Assembly: GCF_004114955.1 (NCBI RefSeq)
Contig: NZ_CP030053.1
Coordinates: forward strand, 4,092,001-4,156,000
Direction of reading: 5' to 3'
DNA: 64,000 nucleotides
Origin: Bradyrhizobium guangzhouense
GTDB lineage: Bacteria > Pseudomonadota > Alphaproteobacteria > Rhizobiales > Xanthobacteraceae
Below are positions 33,714 to 42,288 of this stretch, piece after piece. Position 1 is the stretch's first letter. Each line of letters begins with the position of its first letter. A model generated the notes under the pieces. The model ran no database searches, was not told where the DNA came from, and saw only the letters and a list, made by a program, of their open reading frames with translations. Made by a program: the position numbers and the translations under genes.

Positions 33714-34148
33714 AAAGGCCGCAGCGCGGGAGGTTTTCCACCGCTGCCATGGCCGGCCGTCCAGCTCGAACGGTCCACCGCAGCATGCGTCATAGAAGCG
33801 CACCTTCTCGTGAAGCTGCACTGCAAAAATCCCGCAGAAAACGCCCGATTCTGGAGCAGGCAGGCCCCTGCCTGAGGTTGCCGATCAAACGCGCATCAAC
33901 GTCCGGCAACTTTCGTAAAGCCGCCCGCCCCTGCCTAGCAACCTTTGGAATGGCCCAGACGTTAGTCATCCGCCCGGTGCCTTAGGGGGTGCAGACAGTC
34001 ACCTGCCCAAGAATTAGGCGGAAACTGATCTCCTTTTCAGCACTTTGCTTTTGGGAGTGCGAGGCCGATATGGGGATTCCAGTAACCACATCAGAACGAG
34101 TCGAGCGCACCATGGAGGCCAAGGCGCTTCGACCAAGGAGCAATCGCA
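33714..34148. other. Regulatory region between divergent glnII and DUF2735 genes
   Basis: This 435-bp stretch has no credible gene. It should carry NtrC sites for glnII and the promoter of the DUF2735 gene. A weak NtrC-like dyad (CGCACCttctcGTGAAG) lies near 33799-33815. No second clear -24/-12 element was found on the plus strand. An AAGGAG ribosome-binding site ends the region at 34135-34140. Confidence 0.5.
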
Positions 34149-34352
34149 ATGATGAACAATGGTCTAAGTCACGGATCTGCGACGATCTACCAATTCCCTG
34201 TCGGGGGCCGCGCGGCTCTCGCCGGGCGCCGCTACGCCGAAACCCGCCTTCCTGCCGATCACACCTCGCTTCCCGCGAACGCGTCGATCTGCAGCGATAG
34301 CTGGTACCACCAGGACGCGGTCGACGAAGCAAAGCCCAAATGGGAACGCTAA
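34149..34352 (+). CDS. DUF2735 domain protein
   Basis: This 67-residue protein matches DUF2735: SATIYQFPVGGRAALAGRRYAE, then CSDSWYHQDAVDEAKPKWER at the end. The family is small, restricted to Rhizobiales and commonly placed divergent from glnII; its function is unknown, but a link with nitrogen control is plausible. The start is ATG 34149 or 34152 (ATGATG), eight bases after AAGGAG. A perfect terminator follows at 34408-34443. Confidence 0.88.
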   Translation: MMNNGLSHGSATIYQFPVGGRAALAGRRYAETRLPADHTSLPANASICSDSWYHQDAVDEAKPKWER

Positions 34353-34407
34353 TGCCAGTGCCTGGTTTGAGACCGCCGCGCTCTTTGGAGTGCCCGACGG
34401 AAGTTTG

Positions 34408-34443
34408 AAAAAGGGTCGAAACAACGATGTTTCGACCCTTTTT
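34408..34443. terminator. Rho-independent bidirectional terminator
   Basis: A perfect 15-bp stem (AAAAAGGGTCGAAAC with GTTTCGACCCTTTTT) encloses a 6-base loop, with a T-run on either strand. It lies 55 bp after the DUF2735 stop codon and 22 bp before the stop codon of the convergent MliC-like gene, so it can serve both. Confidence 0.92.
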
Positions 34444-34465
34444 GATTCTGGCCCTGATGGATCGG

Positions 34466-34780
34466 TCAGATCGCCGCGCAGGCCGTGACCGGCCGCTTCA
34501 GATGCTTGACCGTGGTGGCCCCGGTCTTGTCGATCCGCAGCGTGATCCCTGCCCCCGAAAAGCGCGCGCCTGAAACGGCCAATCGTTTGGCAAGCGTCAC
34601 CGGCTCGCCGTCGATCTGGAGAAACGCGCGGTTGTCCTCGTCATAAAACGCTACGATGAACTGCGTACCGTCTGTACAGCGATAGGTCCGGAACGTCTGC
34701 GCATCGGCCTGCTGCGCACGGGCCATTCCAGCCGTCAGCATGGTGATCCCCCAAAGAACAGTCTTGTGCCAGCCCATCAT
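34466..34780 (-). CDS. MliC/PliC-like periplasmic lysozyme inhibitor
   Basis: This 104-residue exported protein has a signal peptide ending ARA-QQ and an MliC domain: TYRCTDGTQFIVAFYDEDNRAFLQIDG, then SGARFSGAGITLRIDKTGATTVKH and a closing Cys in PVTACAAI. The two Cys of the domain (RC and AC) are conserved. The family blocks c-type lysozyme at the envelope. There is no lipobox, so it would be periplasmic (PliC type) rather than a lipoprotein. It is divergent from the tyrosine phosphatase gene. Confidence 0.8.
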   Translation of the reverse strand: MMGWHKTVLWGITMLTAGMARAQQADAQTFRTYRCTDGTQFIVAFYDEDNRAFLQIDGEPVTLAKRLAVSGARFSGAGITLRIDKTGATTVKHLKRPVTACAAI

Positions 34781-34848
34781 CGCCCCCTGTAATAGATCTC
34801 AAGGACGCCCGCAGCGCGTCCAGTGGAACCATAACCCAAGCTGAGCCC

Positions 34849-35604
34849 ATGCAAGACCCCTCCAAAGATTCCCCTGCCCGTCATCTTGCCCTGCAAGGCG
34901 CCAGCAATTTTCGCGACCTCGGCGGCTACGCGACATCGGACGGCCGCACCACGCGCTGGCGCCACATCTTCCGCTCCAACCATCTCGGCCAGCTCACTGC
35001 CGCGGACGTCGAGATCATCCGCGCCCTCGGGGTCAGAAGCGCATTCGACTTCCGTGGCCTCGAGGAGCGCACGTCCGGCGCCTGCGTCGTCGACGGGATC
35101 ACCGTGCACTCGCTGCCGATCGAGCCGACGGTGGTGGCTTCGCTGCGCACCGAGCTCGCCAGGGGCACGCTCACTGGACCGGTCGCGCTCGAGCTGATGC
35201 GCGAATCCTATCGCAATTATGTCCGCCACAACACGCATCGCTTCCGCATGCTGTTCGGCCATCTCCTGGAGGATCGTGCTCCGCTCGTCATCCACTGCAC
35301 CGCCGGCAAGGACCGCACCGGCTTTGCCAGCGCCCTGATCCTGCATGCGCTCGGCGTGCCCGACGACGTCATTGCCGAGGACTATCTGCTGACCAACCAG
35401 CACTATAAGCGCGACGCCTCGAGCGTCTCCGATTTGCCCGCCGACGTCGTCGACGCGATCGGCTCGGTCAACGCCTCCTATCTCGCGGCCGCGTTCGATG
35501 CCGTCAGCAACGACTATGGCGATGTCGAAGCCTATTTGCGCGACGGCCTCAAGCTTGGCGCGGCCGAGCGGACCGCGCTGCAGGAGCGCTATCTGCAAGC
35601 GTGA
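34849..35604 (+). CDS. Tyrosine-protein phosphatase
   Basis: This 251-residue protein matches the bacterial Tyr-phosphatase-3 family. It begins with LQGASNFRDLGGYATSDGR, typical of these proteins. The P-loop is VIHCTAGKDRTGFASALIL (HCx5R with Cys150 and Arg156), followed by LGVPDDVIAEDYLLTN. The enzyme is cytoplasmic and may act on phosphotyrosine or phosphoinositides. The ATG at 34849 lies 68 bp from the divergent MliC-like gene. It is followed 72 bp later by an SDR gene. Confidence 0.9.
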   Translation: MQDPSKDSPARHLALQGASNFRDLGGYATSDGRTTRWRHIFRSNHLGQLTAADVEIIRALGVRSAFDFRGLEERTSGACVVDGITVHSLPIEPTVVASLRTELARGTLTGPVALELMRESYRNYVRHNTHRFRMLFGHLLEDRAPLVIHCTAGKDRTGFASALILHALGVPDDVIAEDYLLTNQHYKRDASSVSDLPADVVDAIGSVNASYLAAAFDAVSNDYGDVEAYLRDGLKLGAAERTALQERYLQA

Positions 35605-35676
35605 TCCGGCGGCGCCATTGCAAGTCCAGCTGGCCTTGCGCAATAGTCGGCGCGAATAGAGACGAGGGAGAATATC

Positions 35677-36357
35677 GTGCAGGGAAAAGTCATCGTCGTG
35701 ACCGGCGCGCTCGGCGCGCTTGGCGAGGTGGTCGCCGACATCGCAATGTCGCGCGGTGCACGTGTCGCCGGTATCGATTTTGCGCCCTCTCAAATGCCGG
35801 CGACGGCTGAGCGCATCGAGATCGGCGGCGTTGACCTCTCCGACGCAACGCAGGCGAAGACGGCGGTCGAGACTGCCGCGAAGCATTTCGGCAGGCTGGA
35901 CGCATTGATCAACATCGCCGGCGGCTTTGCCTTCGAGATGGTCGGCGACGGCGACATCAAGACGTGGCACCGCATGCATGCGCTGAATGTGATGACGGCC
36001 CTCAACACCTCGCATGCGGCGCTGCCGCACCTGGCCGCCGCGAAGGCGGGCCGCATCGTCAACATCGGGGCAATGGGCGCGCTTCAGGCCGGCTCCGGCA
36101 TGGGGCCTTACGCGGCATCGAAGGCCGGCGTACACCGTCTCACCGAGGCGCTGGCCAACGAATGGAAGGGCAGGATCACGGTGAACGCGGTGTTGCCCTC
36201 GATCATCGACACCAAAACCAACCGCGCCGATATGCCGAAAGCGGACTTCGCCAAATGGGTTACGCCGCAGGAGCTTGCCGAAGTGATCCTGTTCCTCGTC
36301 AGCGACGCCGCGAGCGGCGTCACCGGCGCGCTGATTCCGGTGAGCGGACGGGTCTGA
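35677..36357 (+). CDS. SDR oxidoreductase, dihydropteridine-reductase-like
   Basis: This 226-residue short-chain dehydrogenase has GALGALGEVVAD as cofactor loop, NIAGGF, and YAASKAG with the catalytic Tyr and Lys. The Ser that normally lies 13 residues before the Tyr is Ala (NIGAMGALQAGSGMGPYAASK region). The C-terminal AVLPSIIDTKTNRADMPKAD followed by FAKWVTP matches quinonoid dihydropteridine reductase, which also lacks the Ser. The start is GTG 35677 behind GAGGGAG. It abuts the convergent GrlR-like gene with no spacer. Confidence 0.82.
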   Translation: MQGKVIVVTGALGALGEVVADIAMSRGARVAGIDFAPSQMPATAERIEIGGVDLSDATQAKTAVETAAKHFGRLDALINIAGGFAFEMVGDGDIKTWHRMHALNVMTALNTSHAALPHLAAAKAGRIVNIGAMGALQAGSGMGPYAASKAGVHRLTEALANEWKGRITVNAVLPSIIDTKTNRADMPKADFAKWVTPQELAEVILFLVSDAASGVTGALIPVSGRV

Positions 36358-36705
36358 TCAGTCCGGCACCAGCAGCCGCAGATTGCCCTTGAAGCGGATG
36401 CTCTGCTTGCCCGCGAGCGCAATACCCTCGCCATAAGCGGTCTCGTCGGTGTAGGTGCCGCTGAAGCCGATGGTCACCACCTTGCGGCCCCACACCGGTC
36501 GCTCGTCGAAAGTGGGCGAATGCTCCTCGTTGGTCAACTCGCCCCTCCATTTGCCGTCGGTGGACGTGTAGCTGCCATAGGCAAAGAAAAACGAGTCGCC
36601 GCCGCGCATGGTGCCGTCGCGCAGCACCATGACACCCTGATTGCCGCCCTGGACGCTATCCAGGAACTCGATCCGGATGTGATAAAGCCCGTTCCTGATG
36701 GTCAT
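36358..36705 (-). CDS. GrlR-like (T3SS regulator GrlR family) single-domain protein
   Basis: This 115-residue soluble protein is a paralogue of both halves of the protein at 31676-32404. It has NGLYHIRIEFLDSV, GVMVLRDGTMRGGDSFFFAYG, SYTSTDGKWRGELTNEEHSP and VVTIGFSGTYTDE, then SIRFKGNLRLL. The beta-rich GLYx...GGDxxFxYxGSY pattern is that of GrlR. It has no signal peptide or DNA-binding motif. In enteropathogens GrlR acts by binding the regulator GrlA; no GrlA-like partner is visible here. Its stop codon touches that of the convergent SDR gene. Confidence 0.78.
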   Translation of the reverse strand: MTIRNGLYHIRIEFLDSVQGGNQGVMVLRDGTMRGGDSFFFAYGSYTSTDGKWRGELTNEEHSPTFDERPVWGRKVVTIGFSGTYTDETAYGEGIALAGKQSIRFKGNLRLLVPD

Positions 36706-36832
36706 ATCGCAAGCGCCCTGTTCCCCGCGCGGGGATATAGCCGGCTTGGCCGCGTTCGGGCAAATGCCCGTCAGCCTCGACTCCGATCCGGGATACACTA
36801 AGGGGAATTGATTCTCCGGCCGGACACTCAGC

Positions 36833-37531
36833 TTGGAAACCGCGCTCTACCTCCCCGTCAAACGCTTCCTCGAAGGCCTCGGCTTCGACGTGAAGGGCGA
36901 GATCCGCGGCTGCGATCTCGTCGGCCTGAGCGCCGGCGATCCGCCTGTCGTGGTGATCGGCGAGCTCAAGCTCGCCTTCAATCTCGAACTGATCCTGCAA
37001 GCGGTCGATCGCGCACCGGCGGGCGACGAGATCTGGATCGCGGCCAGACTATCGGCGCGCGGCAAGGGCCGCGAGAGCGACGCGCGCTATCGCAATCTGT
37101 GTCGCCGCCTCGGCTTCGGTATGCTCGGGGTAACCGACAAGGGCGAGGTCGAGGTGCTGGTGAAGCCGCCGACCGCCGCACCGCGCCGCGAGCCGAAGAC
37201 GCGCTCCCGGCTCGTCGCGGAACATCAGCGCCGCCAGGGCGACCCCGTGCTCGGCGGCAGCACGCGCGCGCCGATCATGACGGCGTACCGGCAACAGGCG
37301 CTGGCCTGCGCATCCGAACTCGCGGCAGGCCCGCGGCGGGTGCGCGAACTGCGCGAGCGATGTCCCGATGCCGGCAAGATCTTGCTTAACAACGTGTATG
37401 GCTGGTTCGAGCGCGCCGACCGGGGAATCTACGGGCTGACCGCGGCGGGACATGCGGCGTTGAAACGCTGGCCGCAGCAACGGATTGAGATCGGTGCCCT
37501 GTCACCGTCAGGACACCCGAGCGGTGCATAG
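36833..37531 (+). CDS. DUF2161 family protein, PD-(D/E)XK nuclease-like
   Basis: This 232-residue protein matches DUF2161. Its N-terminal half (ALYLPVKRFLEGLGFDVKGE, IRGCDLVGLS and VVVIGELKLAFN) has the Asp and Glu-x-Lys arrangement of a PD-(D/E)XK nuclease-like fold. The C-terminal third (RVRELRERCPDAGKILLNNVYGWFERADRG) looks like a winged helix. DNA or nucleotide phosphodiester chemistry is possible but not shown. The start is TTG 36833 without a clear ribosome-binding site, so the N-terminus is provisional. It is a single gene divergent from the GrlR-like gene. Confidence 0.75.
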   Translation: METALYLPVKRFLEGLGFDVKGEIRGCDLVGLSAGDPPVVVIGELKLAFNLELILQAVDRAPAGDEIWIAARLSARGKGRESDARYRNLCRRLGFGMLGVTDKGEVEVLVKPPTAAPRREPKTRSRLVAEHQRRQGDPVLGGSTRAPIMTAYRQQALACASELAAGPRRVRELRERCPDAGKILLNNVYGWFERADRGIYGLTAAGHAALKRWPQQRIEIGALSPSGHPSGA

Positions 37532-37608
37532 CTGAGATGCCACACGGATTTCATATTGCAATGCAACATCTACGGCACTAGGTATCCCGGCATCAAAACG
37601 AGGCCGTT

Positions 37609-37914
37609 ATGAGCGCAGACTGGAATACCAAATATGGCACGCGGCGCGTGCGCCACGATCCGCCCACCCTGGACGAGGCGATCTTCGCCGCCGTCGGCAT
37701 CACCGACGACCAGGAGCAGCAGGCCGAGATCGCTGCCGCGCTGATGGGCATGCCGCTCGACGTAGTTCAGGCCGAGGTGAAGAAGCAGGCCCGCACCAAC
37801 AGCCGCATCACCGCGACGCGCGTGATCGCCGGCGAACAGGGCGCACAGCGCTCGGTTGTGGTCGAGCGCCGCGTCGTCCGCCGCTTCGGCAACGACAAGC
37901 GCACCGGCACCTGA
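37609..37914 (+). CDS. Conserved hypothetical protein (101 aa)
   Basis: This small soluble protein reads SADWNTKYGTRRVRHDPPTL, then DEAIFAAVGITDDQEQQAEIAAALMGMPLDVVQAEVKKQ, and a basic end (RSVVVERRVVRRFGNDKR). It is helical in the middle and Arg-rich at the end. I do not know a function. It is well expressed in appearance: the sequence is followed by a strong terminator at 37938-37970. No operon partner is present. Confidence 0.75.
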   Translation: MSADWNTKYGTRRVRHDPPTLDEAIFAAVGITDDQEQQAEIAAALMGMPLDVVQAEVKKQARTNSRITATRVIAGEQGAQRSVVVERRVVRRFGNDKRTGT

Positions 37915-37937
37915 GCGCTTCTTGCCTTGCTTCAACA

Positions 37938-37970
37938 AAAAAGCGGACCGGCCTCGCCGGTCCGCTTTTT
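37938..37970. terminator. Rho-independent bidirectional terminator
   Basis: The stem GCGGACCGGC/GCCGGTCCGC with loop CTC is flanked by A5-6 on the left and T5 on the right, giving a stem of 15 bp. It lies 23 bp after the stop of the hypothetical gene and 17 bp before the stop of the convergent GNAT gene. Confidence 0.93.
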
Positions 37971-37987
37971 GATTCAGGCGCGTGCTA

Positions 37988-38599
37988 TCAGGCCGCGCGA
38001 TTGCCGTACATGCTGGAGATCAGCTTCCAGCAGGTCGAGTTGAAGCTGAGCAGCGCGCGGCCAGCCTTGAACGGCGCCGCGGCGAGATCGGCAAGCTCGT
38101 CCTCGGGCGTCTTGGTCAAGTCGATCGTGCCGGTCGATTCGCCCTGGCGGAATTGCAGGTGCGCGCCGAACTTCTTGGCGAGCGCACGCATGGCGTGATT
38201 CTCCGCGCCGGTGGTGATGCGCAGGCTCTTGTAGCCCTTCCAGCGCGCTTCCGCGATCAGGCGGCTGAACAATACCGTGCCGACGTTCTGGCGGCGGGCA
38301 GAAGCCTCCACGCTGAAAGCGACTTCGGGCAGCGAATCGCCCTCCGGCGGATGCAGCTCGGCTGCACCACGGACCACGCCGTCGACGATATAGGCAACGA
38401 TCACGGTGCCATCATCCGCGCAGCGGGCCGCGTAGCGCTCGATAAAACTGTCGTCGAGAAAACCGTTGAAGCGGTCGTGCCGGCTTTCGGCATCGAGCCT
38501 GAGCAAGTGATCGCGCAGCAGCGGCAACTCTTCCTGCTGGCTCAGGGTCCGCACATAGCCCGGAACGGACGTCGTGCGGACGGTCTCATCAAGTGTCAC
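37988..38599 (-). CDS. GNAT family N-acetyltransferase
   Basis: This 203-residue acetyltransferase has the GNAT core PEVAFSVEASARRQNVGTVLFSRLIAEARWKGYKSLRI. It contains the acetyl-CoA loop (RRQNVGT), followed by TTGAENHAMRALAKKFGAHLQ. The C-terminus (LFSFNSTCWKLISSMYG-like) is a short helical addition. The start is GTG 38599, eight bases after GAGGAG. It may act on a small molecule or protein amine; the acceptor is unknown. It is convergent with the previous gene, and its upstream region is AT-rich for this genome. Confidence 0.87.
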   Translation of the reverse strand: MTLDETVRTTSVPGYVRTLSQQEELPLLRDHLLRLDAESRHDRFNGFLDDSFIERYAARCADDGTVIVAYIVDGVVRGAAELHPPEGDSLPEVAFSVEASARRQNVGTVLFSRLIAEARWKGYKSLRITTGAENHAMRALAKKFGAHLQFRQGESTGTIDLTKTPEDELADLAAAPFKAGRALLSFNSTCWKLISSMYGNRAA

Positions 38600-38751
38600 G
38601 TCAAAACTCCTCTTGGTGTCCCTCGAGGAGGCGTTCGAATCCCTAGGCCTCCAATATTGTGCGTCGCAGCAAATTTATCAAGACGGGAACCTGCTCAAGT
38701 TTCCGGCATCGAGAACGACTAATTCGTTAATAAAATCAAAGCACCGTAGTC

Positions 38752-39150
38752 TTACAGGACCAGCTGCGTCTGGGTCACCACGGCGACCAGCTTGCCGTCC
38801 TCGGTCTCGAGCCGGGTGGTCCAGACCTGGGTTCGGCGCCCGCGGTGAACCGGGGTCGCGGTCGCGATTACGGTAGCCCCCTCCTTGGCGCCGCCAATGA
38901 AGTTGGTCTTGCTCTCGAGCGTCGTCGTGCCCTTGGCATCCTCGGGCAGGTTGATCACGGTCGCCGCAGCGCCAACGGAATCGGCAAGCGCCATCACCGC
39001 GCCACCATGGATGGTGTGATGCAGGGTGCAGAGATCGGGCCTCACCGTCATCCGGGCAATGACGCGATCCTTGCCGGCTTCGATGAATTCGACGCCCTTG
39101 AGCTCGGCGAACGGCATCTTCATCGCTTTGAGCTTCTCGAGCGGCGTCAT
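38752..39150 (-). CDS. PaaI-like thioesterase (hotdog fold)
   Basis: This 132-residue hotdog protein has LCTLHHTIHGGAVMALADSVGAAA, with the HGG element and the Asp/Ser region of PaaI-type acyl-CoA thioesterases. It continues TTTLESKTNFIGGAKEGATVIATATPVHRGRRTQVWTT. It would hydrolyse aryl- or acyl-CoA in the cytoplasm. The start at 39150 follows GGAGGAGA and is preferred over the ATG five codons earlier. It is a single gene. Confidence 0.88.
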   Translation of the reverse strand: MTPLEKLKAMKMPFAELKGVEFIEAGKDRVIARMTVRPDLCTLHHTIHGGAVMALADSVGAAATVINLPEDAKGTTTLESKTNFIGGAKEGATVIATATPVHRGRRTQVWTTRLETEDGKLVAVVTQTQLVL

Positions 39151-39253
39151 CGGATCTCCTCCCAATTCGTTGTTGCCTCAACGTGAATTGGTTCGCGCGG
39201 CAAAGCAATGACGTCCCAGGTAATGGTTACCGTGAGCTGAATTCGGTGCAGCA

Positions 39254-39311
39254 TGGGCCCCGGCTCTGCAGCGCACCGCGAAGAGGCGCTGCGCTGCGTC
39301 CGGGGGCACGA
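39254..39311. repeat. Dispersed intergenic repeat, half copy C
   Basis: Only the right half of the element seen at 3711-3845 is present here. GGGCCCCGGCTCTGCAGCGC, the GCGCTGCGCTGCGTCCGGGG segment and the terminal CACGAGAG are well matched. It ends 8 bp before the kynureninase stop codon. Confidence 0.7.
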
Positions 39312-39319
39312 GAGCGCCT

Positions 39320-40528
39320 TCACGTCACTGCATTGACGACCTGATATTCCGGCCGCCGCCACACTTCACCCACGATCACTTCCTCAATAATTTCGGCCGC
39401 CCGGATGATCTCGCTCTCGCCGATGTACAGCGGCGTGATGCCGAACCGCATGATGTCAGGCGCGCGAAAATCGCCGATCAGACCGCGGGCGATCAGGGCC
39501 TGCATCGCGGCGTAGCCGCCTTCGAAGGCGAAAGAGACCTGGGAGCCGCGGCACTCATGTGCCCGCGGGGTCACGAGCTCTAGAGATGGACAACGGCGCT
39601 CGACCTCAGCGATCAGGAGATCGCCCAGCGCCAGCGAGCGGGCACGGACCTCCTTGAGGTCGACACGATCCCAGATGTCGAGCGAAGCCTCCAGCGCCGC
39701 CATCGCCAGCACCGGCGGTGTACCGACACGCATGCGCTCGACGCCGCCGGCGGCCGCATAACCAAGCTCAAACGCAAACGGCTTGGCGTGGCCCATCCAT
39801 CCGGACAAAGCGGCACGCGCGCCATCGGCATGACGCGGCGCGACGTAGAGAAAGGCCGGCGCGCCCGGGCCGGCATTGATGTATTTGTAGGTGCACCCCG
39901 CAGCGAAATCGACGCCGCAGCCGGCGAGATCGACCGGCAGCGCGCCGGCCGAATGTGCGAGGTCCCAAACCGTGACGATATCCAGCGCATGCGCCCTTGC
40001 GGTCAGCTTCGCCATGTCGTGACGACGGCCGGTGCGGTAGTCGACCTCGGTAATGTAGAGGACGGCGATCTCTTCCGACAGCGAAGCCTCGATCTCCTCC
40101 AGAGCAACCAGGCGCAGCTGATGACCTCGGCCGAGCGTCGCGATCAGGCCTTCGGCCATGTAGAGATCGGTCGGGAAGTTGCCGGTGTCGGAAAGCACGA
40201 TCTTGCGCGATGCGTTCATGTCGAGCGCGGCGGCGAGCGCCTGGTAGACCTTGAGCGATAGCGTATCGCCCACCATCACCGAACCCGCCTCCGCGCCGAT
40301 CAGCCGGGCGATGCGATCGCCGACATGGCGCGGCTGGGCATACCAGCCTGCCGTGTTCCAGGCGCGGATCAGCTCATTTCCCCACTCGGTGGTGATGACG
40401 CGGCCAACGCGCTCGGCAACGCCAAGCGGCAGCGCGCCGAGCGAATTGCCGTCGAGATAGATCACGCCCTCAGGCAAATGAAACAGCGCTTTGGTGTCGT
40501 CGTAGACGCGAAGCCTGGACATGGTCAT
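39320..40528 (-). CDS. kynU: Kynureninase
   Basis: This 402-residue PLP enzyme cleaves kynurenine to anthranilate and alanine. It begins with YLDGNSLGALP and has GDTLSLKVYQAL, TVWDLAHSAGALP with the PLP-contacting Asp, and the Schiff-base Lys215 in GCTYKYINAGPGAPAF. The C-terminal RVGTPPVLAMAAL and LGDLLIAEVERR segments also fit. The gene is last in a formamidase-dioxygenase-kynureninase operon and starts 2 bp after the dioxygenase stop. The start could be ATG 40528 or 40522. Confidence 0.97.
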   Translation of the reverse strand: MTMSRLRVYDDTKALFHLPEGVIYLDGNSLGALPLGVAERVGRVITTEWGNELIRAWNTAGWYAQPRHVGDRIARLIGAEAGSVMVGDTLSLKVYQALAAALDMNASRKIVLSDTGNFPTDLYMAEGLIATLGRGHQLRLVALEEIEASLSEEIAVLYITEVDYRTGRRHDMAKLTARAHALDIVTVWDLAHSAGALPVDLAGCGVDFAAGCTYKYINAGPGAPAFLYVAPRHADGARAALSGWMGHAKPFAFELGYAAAGGVERMRVGTPPVLAMAALEASLDIWDRVDLKEVRARSLALGDLLIAEVERRCPSLELVTPRAHECRGSQVSFAFEGGYAAMQALIARGLIGDFRAPDIMRFGITPLYIGESEIIRAAEIIEEVIVGEVWRRPEYQVVNAVT

Positions 40529-40530
40529 CT

Positions 40531-41370
40531 CTACAGAATTGTGCGCACGCGCCAGAGTTCGGGGAACAGCTCGACCTCCAGCATGCGCTTGAGGTAGCTG
40601 ACGCCGCCGGTGCCACCGGTGCCGCGCTTGAAGCCGATGACGCGCTCGACCGTGGTGACATGGTTGAAGCGCCAGCGCCGGAAATAATCCTCGAAATCGA
40701 CCAGCTTCTCGGCAAGCTCGTAGAGCATCCAGTGCGTCTCCGGCGCCTGGTAGACCTCGCGCCAGGCGTGAAGCACGCCCTCGCTAAAGCTGTGGGTCTC
40801 GCGGACGTCGCGCGCCAGCACTGCGGCCGGCATCTTGAGGCCGTTGCGGTTCGCAAGACGCAGCACCTCGTCGTAGAGGCTGGGCGTCGCGAGCTCAGCC
40901 TCGAGCAGTTTTGTCGTTTCCAAATCGTGCGCGTGCGGCTTCAGCATGGCGTGGTTACGATTGCCGAGCAGATATTCGATCAAACGGTACTGCCGCGACT
41001 GGAAGCCCGAGGACTGGCCAAGCTGGGAGCGGAAGCGGGTATATTCGCTCGGCGTCATCGTCCGCAGCACGTCCCAGGCGTTGTTGAGCTGCTCGAAGAT
41101 GCGCGACATCCGCGCCAGCGTCTTCATCGCCGGCGCCACCTCGTCCTTGGCGATGGCACGCCGTGCGGCGCTGAGCTCGTGGATGGCAAGCCGCATCCAC
41201 AGCTCGGTGGTCTGATGCTGGATGATGAACAGCATCTCGTCATGGGCTTCGGAGAGCGGATGCTGTGCGCCGAGGATCGCGTCCAGCGACAGATAGTCGC
41301 CATAGGACATGCGCCGGGCAAAATCAGTCTCGGCGCCTTCGCTTGAGGGATCGTAATCGTTGGACGTCAT
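40531..41370 (-). CDS. kynA: Tryptophan 2,3-dioxygenase
   Basis: This 279-residue heme enzyme opens the indole ring of tryptophan to N-formylkynurenine. Family features are [39 protein letters not shown] with the conserved His and Trp, [20 protein letters not shown], and the distal heme segment [20 protein letters not shown] followed by [11 protein letters not shown]. Such a full match makes the call secure. It lies in the kynurenine operon between the formamidase and kynureninase. Confidence 0.98.
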   Translation of the reverse strand: MTSNDYDPSSEGAETDFARRMSYGDYLSLDAILGAQHPLSEAHDEMLFIIQHQTTELWMRLAIHELSAARRAIAKDEVAPAMKTLARMSRIFEQLNNAWDVLRTMTPSEYTRFRSQLGQSSGFQSRQYRLIEYLLGNRNHAMLKPHAHDLETTKLLEAELATPSLYDEVLRLANRNGLKMPAAVLARDVRETHSFSEGVLHAWREVYQAPETHWMLYELAEKLVDFEDYFRRWRFNHVTTVERVIGFKRGTGGTGGVSYLKRMLEVELFPELWRVRTIL

Positions 41371-41404
41371 GACAGGCCCCTTCGATCGATCATCCCTGCC
41401 TCGT

Positions 41405-42214
41405 TCAATCGAGCCCGATCAGGCGCGCGGTGATTTGCGACGCCGGATCCCTCAGCGCGTCAATCACGGTGAAATGGTTGAGCCCGGGATCGACGACAAG
41501 GCGCGTCGGCACGTCGAAACCGGTCCAGACGTTGGCCAGCAGATCGGACTGGCGGATGAATTCCGGCCGCTCGCTGCCGCCGACCCAGGCGGTGACGGGC
41601 GAATGCCCGCGCGGCACGTGCAACGCCGCGCTCTCCAGCGTTGCCTCCTCCATGGTCATCCGCAGCGTGTCGTTCATCCTGGTCTTCAACAGCGGCCGCA
41701 GATCGTGCAATCCGCTGATCGAGAGCGTACCGGCGATGCGGTTGAAGAACGGAGGCTCGAGCCGGCTGTCGTCGCACAGCATGCGCGTGACGAGATGGCC
41801 GCCCGCCGAATGGCCGGCGAGTCGGATAGGTCCCGCGACGAGCGAAGCGGCTTTCGCAATCGCCGCGGCGATCTCCGCCGTGATGTCGGAGATGCGCGCG
41901 GCCGGCGTCAACGTGTAGCTCGGCAAGCAAACCGTCCAGCCGTGATGCCGCGCGCCTTCGGCGAGATCCGTCCAGGCCGATTTGTCGAAGCGCATCCAGT
42001 AGCCGCCGTGCACGAACACGACGAGACCCTTGCTGTCGCCGTCGGGCAGGATCAGGTCGAAACGATGACGCTCGCCGGAGCCGTAGGCGATATCGGGGCG
42101 AAAATCCTTCAGCCCTGCCCGGTAAGCCGCCGCCCGCTCCGCCCATTGCGCCGGCATCTTGTCCGAGCCCGGGATATGGGCCGAATTGGCGTAAGCATCA
42201 TCCCAATCGCGCAT
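41405..42214 (-). CDS. Alpha/beta hydrolase, probable kynurenine formamidase
   Basis: This 269-residue alpha/beta hydrolase has the oxyanion motif [20 protein letters not shown] (HGGYW), nucleophile Ser in [15 protein letters not shown], and a His in [11 protein letters not shown] near the end. The HGGYW type resembles eukaryotic arylformamidase rather than the usual bacterial metal-dependent KynB. Its position as first gene in an operon with tryptophan dioxygenase and kynureninase supports the step N-formylkynurenine to kynurenine. A palindrome 75 bp upstream may be a regulator site. Confidence 0.86.
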   Translation of the reverse strand: MRDWDDAYANSAHIPGSDKMPAQWAERAAAYRAGLKDFRPDIAYGSGERHRFDLILPDGDSKGLVVFVHGGYWMRFDKSAWTDLAEGARHHGWTVCLPSYTLTPAARISDITAEIAAAIAKAASLVAGPIRLAGHSAGGHLVTRMLCDDSRLEPPFFNRIAGTLSISGLHDLRPLLKTRMNDTLRMTMEEATLESAALHVPRGHSPVTAWVGGSERPEFIRQSDLLANVWTGFDVPTRLVVDPGLNHFTVIDALRDPASQITARLIGLD

Positions 42215-42288
42215 TGTGACTCCCGGGGACTCGTGCAGCGAACCGGTCGCCAGTCTGCCACCGGGCGCGGCCGCATCCTAGTCTTTAT

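Noticed and set aside
33714..34148. Second sigma-54 promoter for the DUF2735 gene
   Set aside because: TGGCCCAGACGTTAG near 33952 lacks the GC of the -12 element, and no other -24/-12 pair was found on that strand.
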